The notes below the pieces were generated by a model, which had not been told where the DNA came from, ran no database searches, and was given only the letters and a program-made list of their open reading frames with translations. Both the position numbers and the translations under genes were made by a program. Source: Marisa cornuarietis (lineage: Eukaryota > Mollusca > Gastropoda > Architaenioglossa > Ampullariidae). Taken from it: a DNA stretch of 64,000 nucleotides. The stretch lies in assembly GCA_004794655.1 (NCBI GenBank), contig SMMW01000634.1, forward strand, positions 4,064,501-4,128,500, written 5' to 3'. Positions 38,692-50,325 of the stretch are shown piece after piece. The number at the start of each line of letters is the position of its first letter. The stretch's first letter is position 1.

Positions 38692-38845
38692 TATGGCGAT
38701 AATGTAGAAGCACGCAGGATACAATGTTTAAGAGATTAGGGTGAGTGTAAAAGTGCGTTAGAATAATAGTCGTGTGCCATTGCCTTTGACGGGGTCAACA
38801 TTGATAACAGTGTCCCGACCAGAAGAAATATGCTTTTGATGAAGT
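38692..38845. repeat. Dispersed repeat, copy 1
   Basis: About 150 bp that resembles 44889-45062 in the same orientation. Shared blocks include GTGAGTGTAAAAG/GTGAGTGCAAAAG, GATAGTC/AATAGTC and CGACCAGAAGAAATA. Its right edge is interrupted by the TIR element inserted at 38855. Family unknown. Confidence 0.65.
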
Positions 38846-38846
38846 T

Positions 38847-39356
38847 GTGGCCATCACGGACCTTCATTACTGGATAAGCGACTCATGTTCATGTCTCGGC
38901 TTTCCTTTAGACAGGCCTCATGTTTCCGGTTCTTTGTTTGCATACCTTAAATAAATTCTTAAAGTAGATGTATACAATTGTTTCCAAAAAATCAAAAACA
39001 ATGTTGTTTTAATTGTTAGTGGTAAAACAAGTCAATAGCATCTGTTGTGACAATGTTTTTATTTTATAAAATTGTCGAAAAATTTGAATGCGTTTTCTAT
39101 AAACAAACAATACATTTTACAGAAAATACTTTTTATTTTGCAATCAATCTTCTTTAGCAAGGTTCTGATGACAGAAAAGCTTAATTAATCACTTCTAAAA
39201 TTTCTTCTACGTTAGGAAGATCCGCCATTTTGACAGAAAACGGAAGCGAAAGCCCTTCGTTTATAGGGTTTGTTACGATTGGTCACTCCTATGATAGAGC
39301 AACGAGGCAACGAATGAGAGACACTTATCCAGTGAATGAAGGTCCGTGGTGGCCAT
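38847..39356. mobile_element. 494-bp non-autonomous TIR element with 8-bp target duplication
   Basis: The element spans 38855-39348. Its ends, CACGGACCTTCATT-ACTGGATAAG on the left and the reverse complement on the right (with one extra C), form terminal inverted repeats of roughly 30 bp. Direct copies of GTGGCCAT flank it at 38847-38854 and 39349-39356. Because the inner TGGCCA is itself palindromic, the flanks could be mistaken for more inverted repeat, but the direct match is 8 of 8 and the inverted one only 6 of 8. The AT-rich interior has no transposase. An 8-bp duplication is usual for hAT and P superfamilies; the CAC start does not decide between them. Confidence 0.8.
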
Positions 39357-41078
39357 GATATCTAGATGTGGATCTTATCCGTCATGGAGAGTGATGTTAG
39401 CCATGCATGTACATCCTGTATTAACAGAGACATTTCTGGTGCTTGTTAGCAATATTTGTAAGAATGTTTCTGATAGCTGTGTGAATCAGGAACTATGCCA
39501 TTGGTAGTCGTGGGAGACTGTTTATGGTAAAAGAATATGTATTAAGAGATTTGATAGGGACTTATTGACCGATCCTACCTACCTGCCTGGTTGTCGAAAT
39601 AAAACTAGAAAAGGTGCAGGATTCTCCATTCTCCATGAGAGAGAGAGACGAGAGAAACAGAAAGAGTGTTGCCTTACAAAGAAAACCCATTTGCTCAGAA
39701 AACCTCTCTGATGATGATTTACTGGGTGGAAGTGTGATAACAGACCGCGATAGCCGGCGTGCAAAGGGGTGCAAGGCGCTGCACACATCGCCTCAAGACC
39801 TACCATGCCGCCTTGTTTGATCTTTCTTGTCATAATGGTTTACTGCTTCGCATTGACACCCGGGGTGGTTGAAATCTCGGTCCCGGGTACATTTCTCTCA
39901 CTAACAATGTTACATCCATCAGGGATCCGTGTAGACAGACATTGTTGTCCAGATTAATGTTAATTCGTTTAATAATGGCTATTGAACTTTGACCGATGCT
40001 GAATTACTCAGACCTACAAATGTGTAGCATAGATACCGATCACATGACTTCGACTTCCGTCATGGTCGTCTGGGACCTCAGTTTCAGCTTTCTGTCAGTG
40101 TTGTAATATTTCATTGGTATGAATCTTTGTTGACGAACAGGCAGTCGCCAAAATTCTCAAAGGAATCATTTGGTTGACTTATTTAATAGAAGAGGGATGT
40201 AGCGAGGTCGCACTGTGGGCAGGAGTGTGATGAAGGAAACTAAGGTACCCGCATAAAACCCCCAAGAGATTATCCTACAAACACTTGTCACAACCAGAGA
40301 GTGCGTCCTGACACGCGTTCCAGACCCTAGAGCTTACGATCCTCACTTTATCTTGGCGAGTATTTTAATTACAAGCGGTCCGTCACTTCTAGGGGTTACA
40401 AAATAACGAACAGCTTTTATAACACAAGGTCAAGAATTTGCGCAGAAGCATGTCTTTCTTCCCCCCTCTTTCCACTCCTGGTTGCCATGACAGATTTGTG
40501 ATCATCAGAGCCCGGATGTTGGACTTCGGAGGTTGGCTGTTGAGGGAGAGCCTTGTTTGCTCGAGGTCTGAAATCTAGATTTTTGCTTAGATTTTTTTTT
40601 CTCCTCCAAGAAAGAAATTTTGCTGATGAGTATTTCGTGGAAACGATCGCGCACTCAGTACCTTACGAAGGATTTTGATCAGCCTCAAGACAAGATTGCT
40701 TTGTCGTGTAAGCGCGCTGAGACCCTGTGTCTATAGTAAGTGCAGGTAGGGCACCGATGCACACAGCACACACCCCGCTAGTAGTAGTTGCAGTAGTTAA
40801 TTAAGCTGATGATAAGCTATAATCAGTTTAGCTAGCTGCTTGCGTCCTAGCGTTGGAAATGTACTGTGTACTGTGTCACATGGCGCCGACTGGTCTTCAG
40901 GAACTGCGACATCAAGTTGACCAGGGTTTGATTTGACGGATTTGTTCATCGATTCCGGTCGATTCTTGGGCTATTCTTCCTTTTCCTTTTGCCATCACTC
41001 ATGGAGCAGCAAGACATGCAGTTCCCTTGCTAAATAAAGTGATAACTTATGGGTTTAAAATGATAGGGTAGAGTCTAT

Positions 41079-42745
41079 TTCTGGTGCCACTGACCATATC
41101 TTTATGCTGTACCCCGTAGTACAACAGCACTTATTGGAAAACAAGCAACTAATCGTAGAACTTATAGATTCTGAGAAGGCTTTTGACTCTGTCTCTCGCA
41201 CAAAATTATGGCTAGTTCTATAGAAAAGAGGTACTCAGGGTAAAATGCATCGCACCCTGAAAATCCTCTAAAAAAGCTAGGGTGCGCTCCAATGCGGATC
41301 TCTCAGATTTGTTTCCATTGCCCAAATGGTCTAAGACAAGGAGATATGACTAGCGCTGTACTCTTCTCCTTGCTCATAAATGAACTAGCACGAGAAGTAG
41401 TTGAAAATGGCAACCATGGCATTCAGCTTTATCCAAATCTGCTAGAAATTTTTATCTTACTATTTGCTGACAATATCGTTTTGTTGTCTGGCACTACTAC
41501 TGTCTACAAAACCAATTAAATGTACTCTCTAAAAGTGCTAAAACACTAGACCTTACAGTTAACCTTGAAAACTCGAATACAATTTGGTTTAAAAGGGATG
41601 GGTAGTAAGCTACCAGAGGAAAATGGACATATAATAATAACACAGTGAAAGTAGTTCCTATAATTACCTGGGCTTATTTTTCACTACTAAGCTGTCATTC
41701 ATTTTCATCTGCCTTCAGAGGTCTGACAATAAAAGCAAAAGTAGGGATTGTTCACATTTTTAAAACCCTTTGGAAAATCCAAGACTACACACCTGATCTT
41801 GTACGCTTTTTAATATTAGCCAGATAAAACCATTGCTCTTATAGGGATCAGAAATATGGGGCTTAAAAATAATCTCCCAGTAGAAATGGTACATGCGTTT
41901 ACATTCAAAAAATTACTTAATGTCAGCTCCAGAACTCCACACGATATGGTCTACGGTCACACAGGTAGATTTCCCCTTTGTGTGCATTCCAACGCCTCAT
42001 GCATCATGACTACACCTGAGGAGGCTTGACCCCAGCAGACTTCCACGTAAAGCATATAATATATAATATGCTGGTTAAGCTTCATAATAGAGGGGAAGCA
42101 TGCTGGGTGTCTGAAGTGCGTGCGACTCTGTACAGGTACGGTTGTGGCTATGTCTGGGAGAATCAAGGTGTACAAAATGCTGGCAAATTTCTGTGTGTTT
42201 CACAAACGTCTTGTTGACTGCGATAAACAAGACTGGCATTGTCATGTTACAGAGAGCCCTAGGTTTAACGTAGATGCGAATTTTAAGTCAGAAGTGCAAG
42301 TGGAACCTTATTTATACTGTGTCAGCAACAAGGCTTTAAGAGATGCTTTAATTCGATTTCAAATAGGAACCTCTGATTTAAAAACCCACAAAATACACTT
42401 ACTTTTCCAATGCACTCGAAATACTCCCTTCGAAATATTCAACTCACCCATCTGTCTTTACCTTCTCAGCCCTGATCAATGACACACCAAATAATTATTT
42501 CTTGCCAGGAATCTTTACCACTGTTTAAACAACTTAAAACTCTCAGCAGCTAAACGAAGAAATAATTATTTGTCCATATTGTTATTGTTACTCTTTTTTT
42601 GATGCAATTGTTTATTCTAACTTATGTTAATTAACATGTATGTCATGAATTGTAATATTTTATCCTTAAAATTGTTTTAGCTGTGTTCTCTTTCCGTGAT
42701 GTTGAGCCACATGGCCTGAGCAATAAAGATTTCGTTCGTTCGTTC
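41079..42745 (+). pseudogene. Fossil LINE, 5'-truncated, with reverse transcriptase remnants
   Basis: Reading frames with several shifts and stops give reverse transcriptase blocks in order. First comes TDHIF-like sequence (41089 on), then ELIDSEKAFDSVSRTKLW (the D-KAFD block), then NGLRQGDMTSAVLFSLLINEL (the RQGD-SP-LF block), then LLFADNIVLLS. In the last block the catalytic FADD has become FADN, so the polymerase is dead independently of the frame breaks. About 1.2 kb of degraded 3' sequence follows, ending in AATAAAGAT and a (TTCG)n tail at 42730-42745. The family looks like a jockey/I-type LINE; exact clade not determined. It is a separate lineage from the fragment at 5.7 kb. Confidence 0.82.
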
Positions 42746-43613
42746 TGTCTGTGAGAGAATCGCTAAGTCATTATGACTAGCATAGCATTACTGATGTAAT
42801 TAACTCAGTTATAAAAACTTAGTTTCTGCAAAATTGTGGCTTCGTCGAGCCTCCTTTTTCTGTCATTTAAAAATATTTTTTTATGTTTTTGTTATTATTA
42901 TTTTAGCATTAAAACGCTGCAGATGTGGTGAGGAATGGGAATCTGTTTAAATACAGAACTGCTGCAATTTTACGAGCAGAGGTTTACGGCCAAGCGCAGT
43001 TATTTTTTTAATGGATGGGCCTTAAAGGACTTCAAGGTCGGTACACACAGTCAACCATTGCCCTTACATCACAGACGACTGGCTTGAAACATCCACGTGT
43101 GTGTCTACCTCTCATGCATGATCACGTTTAGAAGACCATTCTATGCAAATGCCCTGGTGTTATCTCCCTTATCTCATTCTGCTGTCCACAAGTGAGTGTG
43201 ACTCCCCATCAGGTGCTCAAACGAAACTGGAGCAAGAAGAGTTCCACGAATGAGACAGCAAATAGCGAGAGAATGCAAGGATAACATTTCATGTTAAAAC
43301 ATGTAGTGTGACGGTGTATGCCATAAAGCCCCGTATGATCTTTAAATCTACAGTAAGATATATATATATATATATGTGTGCATGTCAAGTACTAAAGCAT
43401 TTGAAGTGAGCGGCACAGATATTGTTAAAGGCTGAATACGTACAAAGGGGATATAACTGATACAAACTGATTTGAAGGAGTTGAATAAAACCAAGAGAGA
43501 GAGAGAGGGTGGTACTCTCTCTCTCTCTCGCTGTCCTTTGACAAGTTCATCCGAAAAATGTTTGGAAAATAATTGGTTGATTGTACATCTTACTTTGTGA
43601 CAGCAGTCATTAA

Positions 43614-43638
43614 AACACACACACACGTACACACGCAC

Positions 43639-43670
<32 letters not shown>

Positions 43671-43677
43671 GCGCGCT
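43614..43677. repeat. Compound (CA)n/(CG)n tract
   Basis: A CA run interrupted by GT and GC steps changes into about ten perfect CG steps (43656-43676). CG alternation is the strongest Z-DNA-forming sequence. Survival of an unmethylated-type CpG run in a CpG-mutating genome is notable. Confidence 0.92.
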
Positions 43678-44888
43678 TTTGTCAGCACTAATGTGTGTTT
43701 TCTTCCCTCTTGCCATCATTATTAGCATTCTTTCCTCAGCAGGTCATTTGCTTTGTCAACGACTGGCTGTCAAGTCAGTTTGACTGTGCTTGACCTAGCT
43801 GGAGGTCACCAGTCAAAAATAAAAAATAAAAAAAGAACCTAACCGGGTGGCTGAGCGTAGTGACAAGTCGCGAGGGCTGCAGTGGAATATTGTCTCCCTT
43901 CACCCCTCCCAGTATTGCGAACCCTACCTGCCAAAGATACGCCAGGCCAGGGCCTCACTTTATTACCTACTGTACCTGGCGAGGACAACAGGTTAGCTCA
44001 CTGCGTGCTTGAAGTCAATCTGTGCGACTTCTCCTCTGAAACCTGTGATGGCAGCTGAAAGAGGCGAGCGCTTGCTGTAGCTGCGAGGATTCTGCCCTCG
44101 TCTTCACGCAGTTTGTGTTAATCGGGACTATTTGACCACCCGACTAACAGCAGTCATAGCGGTTGTTTTTCTCACAAGGGTAAGTCGCATCACCACACCT
44201 TCTCTTCGTGTGACTTGCGTGAACAAATACACACACGTTGGCAGACACACTCCACCTTCACACTGACACACACACACACACACAATCATTAGTATTTCGC
44301 AACTTTATTTCTCTCCGCCTCTCATGTTTTTGTCTTCTCTGGGGTGTCATATGGTGTCTCTACTGTCATGATTCAGTGAGTTTTGTTAGTGTAATATCAG
44401 TAGGTTACCCTTTGCTTAGACTTTATCGGGTAAGAGGAAGGAGACTGTCAGGGTTAACAGAATCCATCAGGTCACTGAGATCACTCAGACACGCTCATAT
44501 TTCTTTCGGGTAATGAAAGATAAATTGCTTAATTCTCACGGTAGGACGAATCTTCAGAGTCGAAGCTACAGGTTGCACAGTACTGTTTAAGGATGTCTGA
44601 CACATGACAGAGAACAAAGTTAGTCATGCAAATTTAGATACAATCTAAAACATCATCATCATCGTCGTCGTCATCGTGTTATCGTTATCATTACCGTGTC
44701 GACGAGTCTATCATCATCATGCTGTCAGATTCCATGGCAGAATTCAGTTATTCTGGTCTGGTCATAAAACACAAAGGCGGCCCTAATTAAGGGTGTTGCA
44801 CAAAAAGCCAGGTAGATAAAGAAAGGAGTATTGAGTACAATCTCAGATGAACGTTGAAGGTGGTTATAGAAAGCTCAGTCGTTCAATC

Positions 44889-45062
44889 TATGGCGAGAAG
44901 ACTTATTAATGTAAGAGCACACAGGGTTGATTGTATAAGAGATCAGAGTGAGTGCAAAAGGGTCTTAGAGTGATAGTCCTGTGTCTTTGCCTTTCACCGA
45001 TGTGAACGATGAACATTGAGAACAACTGGTTTCGACCAGAAGAAATAGGTGCTTGAAAAGTT
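44889..45062. repeat. Dispersed repeat, copy 2
   Basis: The counterpart of 38692-38845 in the same orientation, about 6.2 kb away. It lacks the TIR element and continues past the insertion point into a CA run. Confidence 0.6.
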
Positions 45063-45087
45063 GGATGGAGGGATCGAACGAGGGAAT

Positions 45088-45090
<3 letters not shown>

Positions 45091-45141
<51 letters not shown>
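45091..45141. repeat. (CA)25 microsatellite
   Basis: A perfect run of about 50 bp directly following dispersed repeat copy 2. Confidence 0.97.
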
Positions 45142-45143
<2 letters not shown>

Positions 45144-45338
45144 TAATGTATATGAGTATTATTTTGTGGTGCTTGTGCTCATAAAGTTCAACTTGACTCA
45201 TGCAAGTGACTTCGCCAGGTGTTGCGTGGGTCACAGTTGGTTAGTAAATTACACCCACTTGCTGACAGTCGGCGCTCGACACAGAAAACGTCACAGAAAA
45301 GAAAAAAAAAAGTTGACTTGTTTCATCTCGTTTCTTCT

Positions 45339-45434
45339 AATTTATTTTGATGAGGAAGCCGATATAGCCACAAGTAGATGTTGATACTTGTGGGCTAAAG
45401 AACCTTCTTAACCGATTATCTGCTATCGTAAATG
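45339..45434. repeat. 96-bp dispersed repeat, copy 1
   Basis: It matches 48200-48295 in direct orientation at about nine bases in ten, without gaps. Shared blocks include GATATAGCCACAAGTA and AAGAACCTTCTTAACCGATT. Short enough to be a SINE or MITE fragment. Family unknown. Confidence 0.8.
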
Positions 45435-46609
45435 TCATTATTGCATGCTGCTTATTTTATAGTCCCACATTTTAAAAATACATAGAGGTTTCGGTCTTGT
45501 GCTCTAGATGGACTATTTTCAGTCATTGCCAAGCGATATGCCCACATCCAGTACACGGAAAGCAAACCTGTTGTTATCGTCAAGAACATTTTCCTTTTTT
45601 ATGGTCTGCATCAGAAGGTTATAAAATCGTTCGTTATCTGAAAGTCGTTGAGATTTCGAAACATTGTCTGCTGAAGATGTTTCTCGGTAAGATAAGCTGT
45701 TGATACCGACAACACACATACCTTGATATCGGCAACTTTATTGTGTGACACGCCAGTGATGAATGATGTGTGCGAAAAATACACTTTTTGATGAACTCGT
45801 TGCAGCAGCTAAGGTTGATGGCGATCTAGCCCCCATCTCTGTAAATAAGATACATACAGAGAAATATTACCTGTCCCTGAAATGAAATTTTGTAAGGTTG
45901 AACCTCGCGACCAACACAGTTTTAGTGATAAGCTCTTTACTGCCGTCTCACTGAGGAAAAAAAAAAGATGAAACGATGAAAGACGAGATTATGTAATCAC
46001 GCCTGTCTGTGCGCCCTCACTCATTGATATCTTCCCCAATGAAGTTTCTTTTAAACCAAACCTTTAAAGGGTTTTTTTCAGAAATTGTAAAGGAAACGCC
46101 TAAATACTGTTTATTGGTGGAGTGTTGGTTCCCGGTGACTTTGGTCATCCATTTCGTTTTTCGCAGGGCAATCTGCTCTGATATACAGACACTCGTCTCT
46201 TTAATATTTTTAAGTTGTTTCTGGCGTTCAAACCTTCAAGGAAGTCAGGCTCCTTGAAAGACCTGGTAGTTTGTCTCTTTGGTGAGGCAGCCTGTTCTCT
46301 CCAAGACTGTATTTACTCCTGTCTGTCAATGTTATGATGCAAAAGACCAAGCATAGGGAAAAAAAAACTTCTGAAGTTTTATAGGTTGAACTGTAGAAGA
46401 GGAGACAACAACTTATACGCAGTTGTTTCGCTGTTAGAAAAGACTTTCCGGAGATAACGACACGACACGGCAACCCCTCGATTTATCTTTGCTATTATCA
46501 GTGTGTCGCCTATTGTATATGAATGACAAGAAATTATAGCAATAATCAGGCCCTGCTAGATAGTATTTTATTAGTTATATGCGTTCTTTTATTGTCTTAC
46601 TTTAACTTT

Positions 46610-46796
46610 CATGGCATTACCTGTGTATTTTTTAAACCTGTGGCACAGTGGATGAATGTGCTTTGTATTATAGCATGTTATTGTTAGTCATAGTTTTTGT
46701 TGTTAGTCATCGTATTGTTAGTTGTAGTTTTAAATGTCATTTCTTTTGTATCGTTGGTTAGCGACCTTCTCGAGTGGTGATGCTGCTCATTAAAGT

Positions 46797-46852
<56 letters not shown>
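46610..46852 (+). repeat. Probable LINE 3' UTR with (ATT)n tail
   Basis: Sequence with repeated TTGTTAGTCAT-like segments and a GACCTTCTCGAGTGG block leads into GCTCATTAAAGTGT and a perfect ATT run of about 18 units (46797-46852). The arrangement is typical of non-LTR element ends. No reverse transcriptase remains. Confidence 0.6.
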
Positions 46853-48199
46853 TAGCACAGAGTCTTAGCTTCCATTAATTGTAGAGCTGAGTATGGATCG
46901 TGTTAAAAATCCGATTTCCAGACAAGGGTGGGAGGTCGGTCTGTACTGAGGACATTATGGACAGCGTCAACACACAAATTTGCTTCGACAAAACCTGGTT
47001 CGTGTGAACAGGCACCAGCACTCAGTCCTCACTCGGACAAGTGTAGTCGCCACATGGGGCCCTAGTCATGAAACAGAAATAACGCTACCCCAGGGTTAGC
47101 TACGAACCGTAAACATCACTGGATGTTGTAATTGGAAAACAGGGACAAACCTAAGTATAGTTGGCTGATTATCGATGGGTCCCCGTCTTGCGTATGGTCC
47201 AAAGTGATGACCACAAGGGGTGCTTTAAGGCATGGGTATTAAGCAGTAGCAAAACAAACCCAGGGTACAATTGTTACTTTTCTTCGTGCTATAAGGTCCC
47301 AGGTGGGAAGAACGGTCACTCCCCAAGGAGAACCAGATTCATGCCAGTTATTTATTTTCTATCACTCCTACATGCTTCCTGCCTTCATAGGATCAGCTTT
47401 AAACCCACACATCGTCCCACCTGCGGGGACCTTTTTTTCTGTGGCGCGTGACACCTCCCGGCCATTGATCAACAATCAACATGCAACAAAAATACATCGT
47501 TTTAACACCGCTGCAGCTGCTGCTGGTGAGAGACCCCGGATTCACGGCGAGATGCAAAGAAGGAAAACGACTTTTCCAGATAGTCGCACAGTGTGGGCAC
47601 CAACTGTTACATTCCTGTACGTGCGAGATTTCAAGGTGGCTAATGTTACGATGGCATATAGTGGTCTGGGGTGGGGGAGCGGGGGATGGATGAGGAGGAA
47701 ATGTTGGCGACTGCTTCAACGCATGGACTTATCAAATAAGAGCCCAACTTATTCCCGTGCATGGCTGATGCGTACACAGTAATACAGAGCTACACATTAG
47801 TACTGACAGGTGCTCGTTACCATTTGTACCTGATGTGAAATTATGTATAATTAGGAATTATGCCTGATTGTATATGATACCCACTCGTCAACAGTTATGG
47901 TCGGTATCTACTCATTGGAAACGATGTCAACTATCTGCTCATGCTGTCTAATATCTACTCATGATCGTCCGGCAGCAGAGGCACAATAACTGGCACGAAC
48001 ACCCGCTGCGGCACATCCTTCACAGCCACCCGGCTGTGCCATGTCTTTTTCTTTCTAAGTTGTGAAACTTTGAGTGATTCTGTCTTGAATGGGAAGATGT
48101 TGTAGTTCCGTGTTTACAGCTACACGCAGATAAACAACAACAGAAAAGTATGTTTATGCGCAGTGGGATTCACACTACAAAGCTCCATATGCCTTTTTA

Positions 48200-48295
48200 A
48201 ATTTATTTTGATGAGGAACCCGATATAGCCACAAGTATATGTTCAAACGTGTGGGTTAAAGAACCTTCTTAACCGATTATCTGCTATGGTAAATG
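48200..48295. repeat. 96-bp dispersed repeat, copy 2
   Basis: See 45339-45434. Substitutions between the copies are scattered and there is no length difference. Confidence 0.8.
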
Positions 48296-48559
48296 ACCAA
48301 CTTTATTTATCCCAGTGGGCAATTTGAATATGGGAATGTGCTCTAGTTCAACAGTGAATGAAAAAAAATGCTGCTTTAATGCTGCTTCCTAGTGTTCTTT
48401 CTGGCAACAGTTGTCTTTGTACCATCACTAGATGGTTGTTTGTTGTCATGGAGATTCACTTCTTCCAGGGCGTCAGAGAAAGTCTAAGACTGGGACGAGA
48501 CATCTCACAAAGCGGCGGGGAAGGGGGGAGGGATACGTGTCCAGACAAAACAGACTTCT

Positions 48560-48830
48560 GAACCACAAAGGGTCGACTTTCCAGGTAGAACTGGTGAGAG
48601 GTGGGGGGGTATGAAGTGGATGGAGGGTGAGAAGGGACAGGAAAGTGGCTTTAAGTGGGACTTACATAAAGGCAAAATGATTTCCACTTGTCCACAAGGA
48701 AGAAGAGAAGACAGAAATGAGTAACAGACAGACGAGAGAAAGAGAAGGGAAGAGAGGAGGAAAAGGAGGCAAATGGCAAAGAAGAAAATGGTGAGATGAT
48801 GAAATGAAAACTGGAGAGATAAAGAAAAAT
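48560..48830 (+). other. Long purine-rich strand segment
   Basis: The plus strand is largely A and G for about 270 bp, with few pyrimidine interruptions. Such tracts can form triplexes. The minus-strand leucine/serine/phenylalanine-rich open frame here is a by-product of the composition. Confidence 0.6.
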
Positions 48831-49508
48831 TCCCCCTCTGATTGATCAACCTTATGTTTCCTTGGTATCTTACAGGAGTATTTGAGACTAAATTAATCAG
48901 TTTTATTTACTTTCCCACTTTTGTTTATGAGCTCCTAGTCTGACAAGATTGAGATACTCTTTGTCTCTTACATCAGTCCCAAGCGTTGGAGCGTGTCCGT
49001 CTGTGTGAGAGGCGAAAGACAAATCTGTCATCCTTCACAAACCCTACATACTGCTTCGGAACAGTATTGGCTTTACTTGTTAGCAAACACAAAAGCCCTA
49101 TGCAGACACGTTGCCCGTGCTAATCAAGGAAGATACCAACCATGTACCATACTCTAAATCAGAAGCGCTTCCTTCCTGCCCACTTGACCGTGACCATAAA
49201 CAGTAAACCTTTTTGCCTGAAGCCGGTTAACAGTGTTGAAATAGTTTAAATTTAGTGGTCCAGGTTCAAATACAAACGTATACATGCCAATGTGTTTAAA
49301 TATAGAGAACATAATTCAACACTGTACAATTTCTTATGCATTTAATCAAAACGGAAAACTTAAGAATTGAAAGTGCGTTCCTTTTAAGAAATTTTTTAAC
49401 TTGTCTTTTTCCGTGGCCATGCCCTGTACGGTAATATCGTTTTTAGTTATTTTTACTCTTGAACGTTATTAAGGGTATCGTGAATGAAGGGTACGTCAAC
49501 CATAGGTT

Positions 49509-49735
49509 GTGTGGGCCCTAGTTGTATGTGAGTTATGTGTGGGCCCTAGTTGTATGTGAGTTATGTGTGGGCCCTAGTTGTATGAGTTATGTGTGGGCCC
49601 TAGTTGTATGTGAGTTATGTGTGGGCCCTAGTTGTATGTGAGTTATGTGTGGGCCCTAGTTGTATGAGTTATGTGTGGGCCCTAGTTGTATGTCAACCCA
49701 AGTTGTACGTGTGTTATGTGTAGGCCCTACCCAGC
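49509..49735. repeat. Minisatellite part 1, 28- and 24-bp units
   Basis: About eight units contain GTGGGCCCTAGTTGTATG. The full unit is 28 bp; a shorter 24-bp form lacks one GTGA-type step. Units are nearly identical, so the expansion is recent. Confidence 0.9.
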
Positions 49736-50088
49736 AAACATCGGGCCAATCTAGGGTGAACCTTGTTACACCGGCGTGCCCATTGCCGAGCATCTCCCAG
49801 ACAAACGCCGGCGTTTGCCAGCTTTCGCGATGCGCGCGCAACGCGGTCTGTGGTGGGGGAGACTGGCAAAGACCGGCAAACTGCTCACCCGCCGACATTC
49901 GCCACTCAACCGTGGCTGCCGACATTGAGCCGGTCTTGTTGACATGAATATTCATGACTAAGTCGTCGTTCGCTAAAATGTTTCTTAATATAATTATTTT
50001 GTAGATTGTTAAACAACTTTGATACTTTATGGTCATCAGAGTCTCACAAAATATATAAAGTAAATATAGTATCAAGAACGTTATATAG
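49736..50088. other. Unrelated insertion-like segment inside the minisatellite
   Basis: The array stops after GGCCCTACC and resumes some 350 bp later at TAGTAGTATGTGAACTC. The intervening sequence starts CAGCAAACATCGGGCC, is strongly CpG-rich for its first 200 bp with CCGGCGTTTGCC-like motifs, and then becomes AT-rich. This looks like a mobile element insertion. No clear target duplication or inverted ends could be fixed by eye. Confidence 0.5.
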
Positions 50089-50325
50089 TAGTATGTGAAC
50101 TCATGCTGTACGTGTGTTATGTGTGGGCCCTAGTAGTATGCGAACTCATGCTGTACGTGTGTTATGTGTTGGCCTTAGTATTATGTGAACTCATGCTGTA
50201 CGTGTGTTATGTGTGGGCTCTAGTAGTATGTGAACTCATGCTGTACGTGTGTTATGTGTGGGCCCTAGTAGTATGCGAACTCATGCTGTACGTGTGTTAT
50301 TTGTGGGCCCATGTTGTACGTAAGC
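50089..50325. repeat. Minisatellite part 2, 45-bp unit
   Basis: Five units share GTGTGGGCCCTAGTAGTATG with part 1 but carry an added GAACTCATGCTGTACGTGT segment, giving a 45-bp period. Since 45 is a multiple of three, the repeat stays open in several frames and yields a spurious 152-residue plus-strand frame. Confidence 0.9.

Noticed and set aside
47303..47782. 159-residue plus-strand frame
   Set aside because: No recognisable domain, no convincing exon ends, and competing frames on both strands over the same interval.
48505..48849. Leucine/phenylalanine-rich minus-strand frame
   Set aside because: It arises from a purine-rich plus strand; there are no splice signals or family resemblance.
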